A stretch of DNA of 64,000 nt from GCA-2686265 sp036010965. GTDB taxonomy: Bacteria > Planctomycetota > UBA1135 > GCA-002686595. The stretch lies in assembly GCA_036010965.1 (NCBI GenBank), contig DASCMO010000023.1:37271-101270 (forward strand), read 5' to 3'. Each line of letters opens with the position of its first letter. The first letter of the stretch is position 1. The translations under genes were made by a program, and so were the position numbers. Below are positions 53,677 through 64,000 of this stretch, piece after piece. Below the pieces are notes generated by a model. It worked only from the letters and a program-made list of their open reading frames with translations, did no database searches and was not told where the DNA came from.

Positions 53677-55350
53677 ATGGAACACGACGTGAACGCCGGT
53701 CAGTCCCAGCCCCCCGGGCAGGGAGACGGTCCCGACCTACGGGAGTGGCTCGAGGGCACCTGGGGTCCTGCTCGCGCGGGCCGCCCCGAGCGGCGGGAGG
53801 TATTCGAGACTCCCTCGGGTCTCGCGCGCGGTCCGCTCTACGGGGGAGCGGCCGACGGCGGCTTCCCCGGCCACTACCCTTTCACGCGCGGCATCCGGCC
53901 GACCATGTACCGCGGCCGCCTGTGGACCATGCGCCAGTACGCCGGGTTCACCAGCGCCCGGGAGACCAACCAGCGCTTTCGGATGCTGCTCGACGGCGGA
54001 CAGACCGGACTCTCGACGGCCTTCGACCTGCCGACCCAGCTCGGCTACGACTCCGACGACCCCCTCGCCCGTGACGAGGTGGGGCGCGTGGGCGTGCCGA
54101 TCAACGGCCTGCACGACATGGAACTGCTCTTCGAGGACATCCCCCTCGAGCGCGTCTCCACCTCGATGACGATCAACGCCTCGGCGGTGTTCCTGCTCGC
54201 CTGCTACGTGGTCCTGGCCCGAAAGCGCGGCATCGACCCGAGCGCCCTGCGCGGGACTGTGCAGAACGACATCCTCAAGGAGTACGTGGCGCGCGGGAAC
54301 TATCGCTTCCCCATCGAGCCCTCCATGCGCCTGACGACCGACCTGATGGCGTGGTGCGCCGAGGAGCTCCCGGCCTGGAACACGATCAGCATATCCGGCT
54401 ACCACATCCGCGAGGCCGGGGCGACGGCCGTGCAGGAGCTGGGGTTCACCTTCGCCCACGCGCGGGCCTACGTGCGCGCCGCCCTGGACGCGGGCCTGGC
54501 GGTGGACGAATTCGCTCCGCGACTGTCCTTCTTCTTCAACGCCCACAACGACCTCTTCGAGGAGGTCGCCAAGTTCCGCGCGGCGCGCCGCATCTGGGCG
54601 CGCATGATGCGCGAGGAGTTTGGCGCCGCCGACCCCGCCAGCTGGCAGCTGCGCTTCCACACTCAGACTGCGGGCTCGATGCTCACCAGCCAGCAGCCCG
54701 ACAACAACGTCGTGCGCACCACGGTGCAGGCCCTCGCCGCCGTGCTGGGCGGGACCCAGTCCCTGCACACCAATAGCCGCGACGAAGCCCTCAGCCTGCC
54801 CTCCGAGGCCTCCGCGCGACTCGCCCTGCGCACCCAGCAGGTCCTGGCCCACGAATCCGGAGTCGCCGACGTGATCGACCCCCTCGGGGGCGCGCCCTAC
54901 ATCGAGGCGCTGACCGACGAGGTCGAGGCGGCGGCCATGGCGGTCATGGACGAGGTCGCTCGGCGCGGCGGCGCCCTGGCGGCGATCGAGGCAGGCCACG
55001 TCCAACGCGAGATCCACCGCAGCGCCATGGAGTGGCAGCGGGCAGTGGAGGGTGGTGAACGGGTGATCGTGGGGGTCAACCGCTTCGAGGAGGACGAGGG
55101 TCCGATGGAGATCTTCCGGCCCGACGACGCCGAGCGCGGGCGGGTGCTCGTGGACCTGGAGGCCGTGCGCGCGCGACGCGACGGGGACGCCGTGGGGGCT
55201 GCCCTGGAGGCGGTCGGGCGCGCTGCGCGCGGGGACGAGAACATCATGCCCTCGGTGCTGGTCGCCGTTGCGGCCTACGCTACGGTGGGAGAGGTGTTCG
55301 GCGTCCTGAGCGAGGTGTTCGGACGCTACCATCCGCCCGAGGTGATCTGA
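53677..55350 (+). CDS. mutA: Methylmalonyl-CoA mutase large (catalytic) subunit
   Basis: 557 residues. TIM-barrel domain with PTMYRGRLWTMRQYAGFTSARETN, FDLPTQLGYDSDDP, TVQNDILKEYVARGNYRFP and FFFNAHNDLFEEVAKFRAARRIWA. The Tyr in TMYRG and the Arg in YVARG match residues that favour methylmalonyl-CoA over isobutyryl-CoA. The C-terminal B12-binding domain of fused mutases is absent, so a separate small subunit is required. The enzyme interconverts methylmalonyl-CoA and succinyl-CoA. It heads the operon; epimerase and carboxylase genes follow without gaps. Confidence 0.9.
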   Translation: MEHDVNAGQSQPPGQGDGPDLREWLEGTWGPARAGRPERREVFETPSGLARGPLYGGAADGGFPGHYPFTRGIRPTMYRGRLWTMRQYAGFTSARETNQRFRMLLDGGQTGLSTAFDLPTQLGYDSDDPLARDEVGRVGVPINGLHDMELLFEDIPLERVSTSMTINASAVFLLACYVVLARKRGIDPSALRGTVQNDILKEYVARGNYRFPIEPSMRLTTDLMAWCAEELPAWNTISISGYHIREAGATAVQELGFTFAHARAYVRAALDAGLAVDEFAPRLSFFFNAHNDLFEEVAKFRAARRIWARMMREEFGAADPASWQLRFHTQTAGSMLTSQQPDNNVVRTTVQALAAVLGGTQSLHTNSRDEALSLPSEASARLALRTQQVLAHESGVADVIDPLGGAPYIEALTDEVEAAAMAVMDEVARRGGALAAIEAGHVQREIHRSAMEWQRAVEGGERVIVGVNRFEEDEGPMEIFRPDDAERGRVLVDLEAVRARRDGDAVGAALEAVGRAARGDENIMPSVLVAVAAYATVGEVFGVLSEVFGRYHPPEVI

Positions 55351-55806
55351 GTGCAATCCCCCGAGGACATCGCCGGCGTCGTGACAGGCCTGCACCACGT
55401 CGCCATCGCCGTGCCCAGCATCAGCGCCGCGCGCCGCGTGTACGAACAGGGGCTCGGGCTCACCGGGGGCGAGGTCGAGTCCGTGCCGGAGGAGAAGGTG
55501 AACGTCCTGATGCTGGACGCCGGAGGGCAGCGCATCGAGCTCGTCGAGCCCGCCGCGGAGGACTCTCCCGTGCACGCGTTCCTCGAGCGACGGGGCGGCG
55601 GACTGCACCACTTGGCCTTTCTGGTAGAGGACGTGGATGCGGCCGTGGCCAGCCTGAGAGCGGGCGGGGCTCAGGTCGTCGGTGACGGTGTGGGCCCCGG
55701 TGCCCACGGCACGCGGATCGCCTTCGTGCACCCCCGCAGCGCTGGCGGGGTGCTGATCGAACTGGTGGAAGAACCCCGAGCGGACCCCGCGGAGAGCGAC
55801 GAATGA
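55351..55806 (+). CDS. Methylmalonyl-CoA epimerase (VOC fold)
   Basis: 151 residues from GTG 55351, directly after the mutA stop. VOC motifs: GLHHVAIAVPSISAARRVYEQGLGL with the first metal His, ERRGGGLHHLAFLVEDVDAAV with the second, and the Glu in GGVLIELVEEP. The enzyme racemises (S)- to (R)-methylmalonyl-CoA, linking the carboxylase product to the mutase. Overlaps the next gene by 4 bases (ATGA). Confidence 0.93.
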   Translation: MQSPEDIAGVVTGLHHVAIAVPSISAARRVYEQGLGLTGGEVESVPEEKVNVLMLDAGGQRIELVEPAAEDSPVHAFLERRGGGLHHLAFLVEDVDAAVASLRAGGAQVVGDGVGPGAHGTRIAFVHPRSAGGVLIELVEEPRADPAESDE

Positions 55807-57352
55807 CGAACGAGACCCCCCTCGAGCGCCTGCGGCGTATGCGCGAGGCTTCCCTCGCCGGCGGCGGCCCCGAGCGTGCCGCGGCCCAGCACGCCAAGGG
55901 CAAGCTGACGGCGCGCGAGCGCGTGGACCTCCTGCTCGACGAGGGCTCCTTCGTCGAACTCGACCGCTTCGCCACCCACCGTTGCAGTGACTTCGGGATG
56001 CAGGACAAGAAGATCCTCGGTGACGGAGTCATCTGCGGCCACGGCCGGATCGACGGCCGGCCGGTCTTCCTCTACAGCCAGGACTTCACCGTCTTCGGCG
56101 GCTCCCTCTCCGAGACCCAGGCCCGCAAGATCTGCAAGGTGATGGACATGGCGGCCAGCGTCGGCGCCCCGCTGATCGGCCTCAACGACTCGGGCGGCGC
56201 GCGCATCCAGGAGGGGGTCGACAGCCTGGAGGGCTACTCGGAGATCTTCTGGCGCAACACGCGCCTCTCGGGGGTCGTTCCCCAGCTCTCCGCCATCCTG
56301 GGACCCTGCGCCGGCGGTGCGGTCTACAGCCCGGCCATCACCGACTTCATCTGCATGGTGGAGGGCAACTCCTACATGCACATCACCGGGCCGGACGTCG
56401 TCAAGACGGTCACCCACGAGGAGGTGACTTCGGAGGAGTTGGGCGGCGCCGCGGTCCACGCTAGCCGCTCGGGGGTTGCCCACTTCACGACGCCCGACGG
56501 GCGCAGCTGCATGGCCCTTCTGCGCCGGCTGCTCTCCTACCTGCCCCTCAACAACGCCGAGGATCCGCCCTTCGTTCCCTCCGCCGATCCCCCTGATCGC
56601 TGCGACGCCGAACTCGACGACATCGTTCCCGAGGATCCCCTGAAGCCCTACGACATGACGGGGGTGATCGAGCGCGTGGTGGATGAGGACTCGTGGCTCG
56701 AGGTGCAGTCGGGCTGGGCCCGCAACATCCTGATCGGGTTCGCGCGGCTCGGCGGATACGCGGTCGGGATCGTCGCCAACCAGCCGGCGGTGCTGGCAGG
56801 TTGCCTGGACATCGACGCCTCGGCCAAGGCCGCGCGCTTCGTTCGTTTCTGCGACGCCTTCAACATCCCGATCGTCACCTTCGAGGACGTGCCGGGATTC
56901 ATGCCCGGCACGGAGCAGGAGTACGGCGGCATCATCCGTCACGGCGCGAAGCTCCTCTACGCCTACTGCGAGGCCACCGTCCCGAAGCTGACCGTAATCA
57001 CCCGCAAGGCCTACGGCGGCGCGTATGTCGTGATGGGCTCCAAGCACATCCGCACGGACCTGAACCTGGCCTGGCCGGGGGCGATGATCGCGGTCATGGG
57101 GGCGGCGGGGGCCGCCAAGATCATCTATCGGCGGGAGATCGGCGGCGCGCAGGATCCCGCCGCCGAGGAGGAGCTGCGCACGGGAGATTACGAGGAGAAG
57201 TTCAATCACCCCTTCCGGGCCGCCGGACGCGGATTCATCGACGACGTGATCGAGGCCTCTCAGACACGCCCCCACCTGATCCGCGCCCTCTCCCTTTTCG
57301 CCTCCAAGCAGGCCGAAGGACCAAAGCGCAAGCACGGCAACGTGCCCCTCTG

Positions 57353-57353
<1 letters not shown>
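55803..57353 (+). CDS. Acyl-CoA carboxylase carboxyltransferase subunit (propionyl-CoA carboxylase beta-like)
   Basis: 516 residues. Crotonase-fold halves with GGSLSETQARKICKVMDMAA, PLIGLNDSGGARIQEGV, FEDVPGFMPGTEQEYGGIIRHGAKLLYAY and TRKAYGGAYVVMGSKH. It transfers CO2 from carboxybiotin to acyl-CoA. Operon context with mutase and epimerase argues for propionyl-CoA. However, the position that is Asp in propionyl-CoA carboxylases (GGAYDVM) is Val409 here. Overlaps the biotin carboxylase start by 1 base. Confidence 0.9.
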
Positions 57354-58836
<1,483 letters not shown>

Positions 58837-58840
<4 letters not shown>

Positions 58841-59349
58841 AGTACTTTGCGCGCATCGGGGACGTGGAGCACGAGGTGGAGCTCATCGAGCGCCTCGGAG
58901 AACTCCAGGTTCAGGTGGATGGGGAGCCGTTCTCCATCGAGTACGAGTCGGTGGACGCCCTCGGTCAGGTCGGCGTGCTGAGCGACGGTCTGAGCTTCGG
59001 CGCCTCGGTGGAGGGCGATGGGGAGCGGATCGCGGTCACGATCGCCGGCCACACCTATCACGTGGTGATCGAGGATGAGCGCGAGCGCGCCGCCCACGCC
59101 GCCGAGCGCAGTTCGGCGGGTTCTGGGGGGACGGTCACGAGCGTCATGCCCGGCGTGGTCGTGGCCGTGCTCGTTCGGCGCGGCCAGCAGGTCGAGGAGG
59201 GCGAGTCCCTGCTCATCCTGGAGGCGATGAAGATGCAGAACGAGATCGTGGCACCCTGTGCGGGGCTAGTCGCTGCCGTGCATGTCGAGGAGGGGCGTGC
59301 CGTGGGCACCGGCGACAAGCTCGTCACCCTGCGGGGCTCCGAGGAGTAA
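58837..59349 (+). CDS. Biotin carboxyl carrier protein
   Basis: 170 residues from ATG 58837 overlapping the previous stop. C-terminal biotinyl domain: VTSVMPGVVVAVLVRRGQQV, LEAMKMQNEI with biotinylated Lys132, and VHVEEGRAVGTGDKLV. The first 85 residues form a separate small beta domain (KYFARIGDVEHEVELIERLGE), like the linker domain in propionyl- and oxaloacetate-type carboxylases. It is the mobile arm between the carboxylase and transferase subunits encoded just upstream. Confidence 0.92.
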
Positions 59350-59378
59350 AGGGCGGCCGCGCTCCCTCTGGAGAGTTC

Positions 59379-59957
59379 ATGAGCGACGAACAGGATCCCC
59401 TGGTTTCGCGGCTGCTCAACGACGTCAGCAAGGGCGACCGGGTGGCCGGGGAGCGCCTGATGCCCCTGGTCTACGCCGAGCTGCGGGAGATCGCCCTGCG
59501 CCTGTTCCGCAGGGAGCGCGCCGACCACACCCTCGAGCCCACGGCTCTGGTCCACGAGGCGTGGATGAAGCTCGTCGATCAGGACCGGGTGGACTGGCAG
59601 GGCCGATCCCACTTCTTCGCCGTCGGCGCCCAGGCCATGCGGCGCATCCTCGTGGACCACGCGCGTGCCCGTGGACGGGATAAGCGCGGTGGAAACCGGC
59701 GCGCCGTCGCCTTTCCCGAGGACCTGGCGGCGGAGTCGGAGGGAGCGCCTGACCTGCTCGATCTCGAGCAGGCTCTCGCGCGCATGGAGAGCCTCGATCC
59801 GCGTCAGGGGCGCGTGGTCGAGCTGCGCTTCTTCGCCGGCCTCAGCGTGCGTGAGGTGGCCGAGGTGATCGGCGTCTCTGTGCGGACCGTGGAGGCCGAG
59901 TGGACCGCCGCCAAGGCCTGGCTGCGTCGGGAGCTCGGGAAGGGCTCGAGGGAATGA
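59379..59957 (+). CDS. ECF-subfamily RNA polymerase sigma factor
   Basis: 192 residues. Sigma region 2 (PLVYAELREIALRLFRRERADHTLEPTALVHEAWMKL) and region 4 (LDPRQGRVVELRFFAGLSVREVAEVIGVSVRTVEAEW). The long VHEAWMKL/SHFFAVGAQAMRRILVDHARAR pattern marks the ECF group abundant in planctomycetes, acidobacteria and myxobacteria, which is usually paired with a Ser/Thr kinase instead of an anti-sigma factor. That pairing is present: the kinase ATG overlaps this stop. Confidence 0.93.
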   Translation: MSDEQDPLVSRLLNDVSKGDRVAGERLMPLVYAELREIALRLFRRERADHTLEPTALVHEAWMKLVDQDRVDWQGRSHFFAVGAQAMRRILVDHARARGRDKRGGNRRAVAFPEDLAAESEGAPDLLDLEQALARMESLDPRQGRVVELRFFAGLSVREVAEVIGVSVRTVEAEWTAAKAWLRRELGKGSRE

Positions 59958-62788
59958 CCGACGATCGCCACCGGCGAGCCAAGGAGATCTTCCTCGCCGC
60001 GCTGGAGTTGGAAGGGTCGCAGCGCTCGGACGCCGTGCGCGAGGCCTGCGGCGAGGACGGGGAGCTGCGCGCCGAGGTCGAGTCCCTGCTCTCCTACGGC
60101 GATACGGACACGCGTGAGTTCTCCGGGATCCTCGAGGACGCCGCTGATGTCGGACGGAAGGCGCTGGAGGAGCGCTTTCGTTCCGGTGATGTGATCGCGG
60201 AGCGCTACACCATCCTGCGCCGCCTGGGCCGGGGTGGGATGGGGGAGGTGTACCTGGCGCAGGACGAGACCCTCGGCGAGCGCGTCGCCCTGAAATTCCT
60301 CCCCGGCCATCTGACCGGCATCCCGGGCTTCCTCGACCGCCTGCTCTCGGAGACGCGCCTGGCCCGCGGCATCAGCCACCCCAACGTCTGTCGCGTGTAC
60401 GACGTGGGAGAGTCTGACGGGGAGCCGTTCATCTCCATGGAGTACATCGAGGGTCAGGACCTCGGCGCCTGGCTGCGGGAGAGAGGACCTGCGGAGGGCG
60501 CGCGGGCGCGGCGCATGGCGCACGAACTGTGCGCCGCCCTGGCCGCGGCCCACGACCAGGGCGTGCTACACCGAGACCTCAAGCCCGCGAACATCCAGGT
60601 CGATGGTGACGGGCATCTGCACGTCGTGGATTTCGGCCTGGCGGCTCCGCGCGACGGCGGCACGGAGGCGGTCGCGGCCGGGAGCCCGGCCTACATGGCT
60701 CCCGAACTCCTGGCGGACGGCCCCGCGACCGTGCAGAGCGACCTCTTTGCCCTGGGACTGGTGCTCTTCGAACTGCTCGGCGGGCGGCGCGCCTACCCTT
60801 CGGCCAGCGCCATCGTGCGGGCGGCTCGCGACCGCAGCGCGCCCCCGATGCCCTACCGCGAGGGGAGCGCGGGGGATCCGGTGCTCGAGCGTGCGGTGCA
60901 GATGTGCTTGCAGGGTGACCCCGGCGCGCGCCCGCGCTCCGCGGCCGTGATCGAGTCGGCCCTGGCCGAGGAGGACCCCCTGGCCGGCGTCCTGGCCCTG
61001 GGTCTCCTGCCGACTCCTGAGGTGGTGGCGGCTTCCGGAGCCAGGGGACTCCTCTCACGGCGCTCGGCCTTCGCCGCGCTGGCTCTCTTCCTCGCCTTGC
61101 TGGCGGTCTATGTGTTCGGGGTCGTCGAGCAGTTGCCCCTGCAGAGTGCGGCCCTGCCCTTCGCTCCCGAGCAGCTCGCCCGGCGCGTGTCCGAACTCCT
61201 CGATCCCCTCCAGCTTGAGCAGGCCGCGGTGGTGCACGAGGCCTACGGCTTCACCCAGGACGAATCGATCCTGCCGTCGCTCTTCGGCCCCGGTGGAGAG
61301 GAATGGACCGTGGCCGGCACGGGACCGGAGCGTGGCGACGTTTTCTTCTGGTACCGACGCAGCCTCGACGCCCTGCGCCCCGAGAGCGTGTGGGGGTTGT
61401 TCTTCGGCTCCGCTCGCGTCCAGCTCGGCGATCCACCCCCCGGTATTCCGGGCTCCCAGACCCTGGTCAGCGACCCGTCCGGACGCTTGCTGTTCCTGCG
61501 CAGCAACCCCGAGTACCGGCCCCCGACGGCGGTTGGAGAGCCGGACTGGCACGCTCTCTTCGCGGCCGCCGGCCTGGTCCCGGGAGAGTTCGAACCCAGC
61601 GAGGTGCGGCTCCCGATTGCCAGCTCCTCGGAGCGCCGCCGTGCCTGGCAGTCGCAAGTGGGGGAGGTCCCGCGGCGCGTGGAGGGGGGGACGAGCGCCG
61701 GGGGCGTCTCGCTCTTTGTCGTGCTCGAGGGCCCCGCGCGCATGGCCGAGGAGGGCGAGGCCGTCCCGCAGGGGCCGCCCCTGGCGCCCGCCACTCGCGA
61801 CACGGAGGGGGAGAGCTGGAGCGACTCCGCGCTCTGGAACCTGTCGAACCGAATTTACGACACGATGCTCGCCGTGCTGCTCGTCTTCGCCATCCCGATG
61901 GTCTGGCGCAACCTGCGCGCCGGCCGAGGAGACCCCTGGGGCGGGGCGCGCCTGGGGATCTTCACTCTGATCTGTTCCTACACCGGCTGGTTGCTGCTGG
62001 CGGACCATGCCGGCGACCTGACCGGGGAGATGTCCCTGCTGATCGTGGGCTTCGGCTCCTCCCTCTGGGAGGCCGCCATGGCCTGGGGCTACTACCTGGT
62101 GGTCGAACCCCTGGTGCGCCGCTTCTGGCCCAAGGCGCTCGTGTCCTGGAGCCGCGTGCTCGGGGGCCGCGGGCGTGACCCGCTCGTCGCCAGCCACGTC
62201 CTGATCGGCGGGTGTTTCGGCGTCTTCATGGCCCTCATGATCGGCCTGGACGCGGGACTCCCGGGTTGGCTGGGGAGGCCGGAAACGGTGCAGGTTCCGT
62301 TCGTTCCCTTCGTCCCGTTCGAGGTCCTGTCAGGGCCTCGGTTCTGGGCCGGGATCCTCTTCAGCCTGCCCGTCACGGCCCTGTACATCTCGCTCTTGCT
62401 GCTGATGCTGCTGGCCCTGCTGCGTGCCGCCACGAGGCACAGCGCGCCGGCCCTGATCCTGGCGGTCTCGATCCTGGGCACGAGCGACGCCCTGATCTCG
62501 GCCGATCCGCGCACGGCCTGGCTGACGATCGGGATCGGGCACGTGGCCCTGGGGGCCGTGCTGCTGCTGCGTTACGGGGTCCTGGCCTACTGCATCGCCG
62601 AGCTGGTGCACTTCTGCCTGACCTCCTACCCCATCACCGGGCAGCTCGAGGCCTGGTACGCGCCCGCGGGGCTCTTCGGTCTGGGTGCCGTGCTGGCAGG
62701 GGTGCTCTGGGGGGCTTTTCCCGCCCTCTCGCAGGCCGCCCGCGATTTCTCGAATTCTCCCGTTCGGGCTCCGATCACTCCCGGCTAG
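59954..62788 (+). CDS. Membrane Ser/Thr protein kinase with multi-helix C-terminal domain
   Basis: 944 residues from ATG 59954. A helical start (RRAKEIFLAALELEGSQRSD) typical of kinases paired with this sigma class precedes the kinase domain (about 85-350): Gly loop LGRGGMGEVY, Lys114 (VALKF), HRDLKPAN (206-213), DFGLA (226-230), SPAYMAPELL. A membrane helix (about 374-392) leads to a mostly extracytoplasmic stretch of about 250 residues, then about eight more helices. WGYYLVVEPLVRRFWP and LVSWSRVLGGRGRDPL recur in related kinases. Probably senses an envelope signal and controls the cognate sigma factor. Confidence 0.88.
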   Translation: MTDDRHRRAKEIFLAALELEGSQRSDAVREACGEDGELRAEVESLLSYGDTDTREFSGILEDAADVGRKALEERFRSGDVIAERYTILRRLGRGGMGEVYLAQDETLGERVALKFLPGHLTGIPGFLDRLLSETRLARGISHPNVCRVYDVGESDGEPFISMEYIEGQDLGAWLRERGPAEGARARRMAHELCAALAAAHDQGVLHRDLKPANIQVDGDGHLHVVDFGLAAPRDGGTEAVAAGSPAYMAPELLADGPATVQSDLFALGLVLFELLGGRRAYPSASAIVRAARDRSAPPMPYREGSAGDPVLERAVQMCLQGDPGARPRSAAVIESALAEEDPLAGVLALGLLPTPEVVAASGARGLLSRRSAFAALALFLALLAVYVFGVVEQLPLQSAALPFAPEQLARRVSELLDPLQLEQAAVVHEAYGFTQDESILPSLFGPGGEEWTVAGTGPERGDVFFWYRRSLDALRPESVWGLFFGSARVQLGDPPPGIPGSQTLVSDPSGRLLFLRSNPEYRPPTAVGEPDWHALFAAAGLVPGEFEPSEVRLPIASSSERRRAWQSQVGEVPRRVEGGTSAGGVSLFVVLEGPARMAEEGEAVPQGPPLAPATRDTEGESWSDSALWNLSNRIYDTMLAVLLVFAIPMVWRNLRAGRGDPWGGARLGIFTLICSYTGWLLLADHAGDLTGEMSLLIVGFGSSLWEAAMAWGYYLVVEPLVRRFWPKALVSWSRVLGGRGRDPLVASHVLIGGCFGVFMALMIGLDAGLPGWLGRPETVQVPFVPFVPFEVLSGPRFWAGILFSLPVTALYISLLLLMLLALLRAATRHSAPALILAVSILGTSDALISADPRTAWLTIGIGHVALGAVLLLRYGVLAYCIAELVHFCLTSYPITGQLEAWYAPAGLFGLGAVLAGVLWGAFPALSQAARDFSNSPVRAPITPG

Positions 62789-62824
62789 GTCCGGTGCAGC
62801 TGAGAGCTGCGCTGGGGATCCGAT

Positions 62825-62858
62825 TTCGAGCCCTGAGGCACTTGCCGAGGGGCTCGAA
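62825..62858. terminator. Hairpin between convergent genes, probably bidirectional
   Basis: TTCGAGCCC pairs with GGGCTCGAA (9 bp; A-T and G-T pairs extend it) in the 72-base gap between the kinase and methyltransferase stops. A smaller GCAGCT/AGCTGC hairpin precedes it. Confidence 0.55.
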
Positions 62859-62860
62859 GT

Positions 62861-63580
62861 CTATCCGGAGCGTCCGGTCTCCCCCTCGCCGGCAGGCGGC
62901 CCGGCCCGGGTCGAGAGCACGTAGACCTCGACACCCAGGCAGCGCTCCCGGACGACCTCCTGCAGGGCGATCGTCGGCTGGCGGGCCAGCAAGGCCTCCA
63001 TGCGGGCGCGGGGCACGTGGCGGTGATTGACCCCCAGAAATACCGTCGGGTGACCCTCGTGGGCCGCCAGGCCATCGAGGAAGGCGGCGATCACCCGCGT
63101 GCCGTCGGGCCCTCCATCCCACTGGCTGCGGAAGGCCGCGGGCAGGCGCCTGCGTTCGCCCGTGGAGGTAGGTATGTAGGGCGGGTTGAAGACCACGTAC
63201 TCCGTGTCCCTGGGCGCTCCCTCAAGCAGGGCTGCCCGGCGCAAGGGCAGGCGGGCGTCCTGGAGCCGGATGCTGCGCTCGGCGTCCCTGGCCACGTCGG
63301 GGTCGATCTCCACCGCCTCCACCCGGCAACCCCGGCGCCACAGGCAGAGGGCCAGGAGGGCCGCGCTGCCGGTTCCGAGGTCCAGGACGGTAGCGCCCGC
63401 CGGAATACGCCGGGAGGCCCGCAGAAGGGCCAGGGTGGTCACGTCGAAGTAGTGGCCCCCCGGGCGCAGGGGCGGCAGGTCGAAGCGGAAGAGCATCCTG
63501 GCGACCAGCCGCGAGCGCGTGAGGAATGCGAAGACGGCGTGCAGCACGGCCACCCACCGTATCAGGAACGATCTTCCCAA
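62861..63580 (-). CDS. Class I SAM-dependent methyltransferase (HemK/PrmC-like)
   Basis: 239 residues from TTG 63580 (start uncertain; a GTG nine codons later is possible). SAM-binding motif VLDLGTGSAALLALCL, then VEAVEIDPDVARDAERS and the catalytic VVFNPPYIPT. NPPY enzymes methylate amide or amino nitrogens in proteins or bases; PrmC modifies release factors. Here the N-terminal helical domain of PrmC is replaced by about 40 residues, so the target is open. Convergent with the kinase gene. Confidence 0.8.
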   Translation of the reverse strand: MGRSFLIRWVAVLHAVFAFLTRSRLVARMLFRFDLPPLRPGGHYFDVTTLALLRASRRIPAGATVLDLGTGSAALLALCLWRRGCRVEAVEIDPDVARDAERSIRLQDARLPLRRAALLEGAPRDTEYVVFNPPYIPTSTGERRRLPAAFRSQWDGGPDGTRVIAAFLDGLAAHEGHPTVFLGVNHRHVPRARMEALLARQPTIALQEVVRERCLGVEVYVLSTRAGPPAGEGETGRSG

Positions 63581-63751
63581 ACTCCCCTGCGGGTCGCCTC
63601 TGCTTCCGACGCGTCAGAGGGCGTGTTCAAGGGTGATCTCGGCCCGGGGCTCCCTCTCCTCTCTCTCCTCTCTCGCCTCGGGCCGGGGCGCCCACCCCTC
63701 TGGAGCGGGATCCCCGCAATTCCGATGCAGCGGTGTAAGATGGGCGCACTC

Positions 63752-63758
63752 AAGGAGG
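63752..63758 (+). promoter_or_regulatory. Ribosome binding site for start at 63767
   Basis: AAGGAGG, 8 bases before ATG 63767. The ATGs at 63740 and 63761 lie before or too close to it. Confidence 0.6.
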
Positions 63759-63766
63759 AGATGAAG

Positions 63767-64000
63767 ATGCACCGACATCGTTGGAGGATCGGGCTCGCCG
63801 TTCTGACCGCAGTGCTGTCCATGGGGATTGCCACTTTCGCGATCCTGATCGCGCGACCCGCCGCGCCCGCCCCGCTGGACACGACCCACAGTGTCTGGTG
63901 GAACGAGGGTGCCGTGTCCCTGGTGGACATGACGGGCTCGTTCGACATGGGAATCGACGACATGGGGATCGACGGCTCGCTGGTCCGGTTCCGACCTGAG
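63767..64000 (+). CDS. Membrane-anchored protein, N-terminal part (runs off right edge)
   Basis: 78 visible residues from ATG 63767. A basic start (HRHRWR) and one hydrophobic helix (about 8-29) are followed by an exported segment, APLDTTHSVWWNEGAVSLVD, and a short repeat, FDMGIDDMGIDG. No family recognised. The frame remains open to the edge. Confidence 0.6.
   Translation, partial: MHRHRWRIGLAVLTAVLSMGIATFAILIARPAAPAPLDTTHSVWWNEGAVSLVDMTGSFDMGIDDMGIDGSLVRFRPE

Noticed and set aside
53737..55731. Long minus-strand open frame opposite mutA and the epimerase
   Set aside because: Shadow of strongly conserved enzymes; no motif of its own.

Overview
The window is 64 kb of very GC-rich bacterial chromosome, densely coded, with about 50 protein genes, one tRNA and no insertion sequence, prophage or CRISPR array. 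GTG and TTG starts are common and many genes overlap by 4 bases. The gene set suggests a Planctomycetota-like organism, probably an aerobic heterotroph. Pointers are a coaE-rho pair, an ECF sigma factor coupled to a membrane Ser/Thr kinase, a complete Bat operon, a sulfatase-fold lipoprotein, large carboxypeptidase-regulatory-like repeat proteins and pseudopilins of unusual size. This placement is inference from gene content; there is no rRNA in the window.

Layout: 1-694 is the start of a penicillin-acylase-family gene running off the left edge. 913-15282 is one long rightward run concerned with the envelope: HEAT-repeat protein, lytic transglycosylase, MscS channel, then moxR, DUF58, a small membrane protein, batA, batB, batC, batD and batE. 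15360-22679 holds single genes: a thioredoxin-like ferredoxin, an MgtE-type transporter, an esterase, a sulfatase-fold lipoprotein, a histidine phosphatase, a plant-type ferredoxin with an apparent ATT start, elbB and a second MscS channel. 22820-30242 is a citrate-centred region: a CitD-CitE fusion, CitF, an isocitrate-dehydrogenase-like enzyme and a MmgE/PrpD dehydratase, interrupted by a leftward GDPD/GlpD-like pair. 30255-32782 is an ABC exporter.

32867-41581 is mostly leftward: an inositol-monophosphatase-like enzyme, three pilin-like proteins (one large and carrying CXXCH), rho and coaE, with trxB on the plus strand. 41924-46515 is rightward: a coiled-coil membrane protein with a BRCT-like end, tatC, cinA, tRNA-Gln and a secreted unknown. 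46534-53475 encodes two paralogous giant repeat proteins; the first in transcription order has a six-copy 7-bp tandem repeat just before its start. 53677-59349 is a propionate/methylmalonyl-CoA operon (mutase, epimerase and three separate acyl-CoA carboxylase subunits). 59379-62788 is the ECF sigma/kinase pair. A methyltransferase and a truncated membrane protein close the window.

The most unusual items are the CitD-CitE fusion and its neighbours, the heptamer repeat at the start of a likely surface protein, the ferredoxin without a normal start codon, the CXXCH motif in a pilin-like protein, a sulfatase-fold protein without its nucleophile, an acyl-CoA carboxylase with a changed specificity residue, and a TatC with a large periplasmic insertion.
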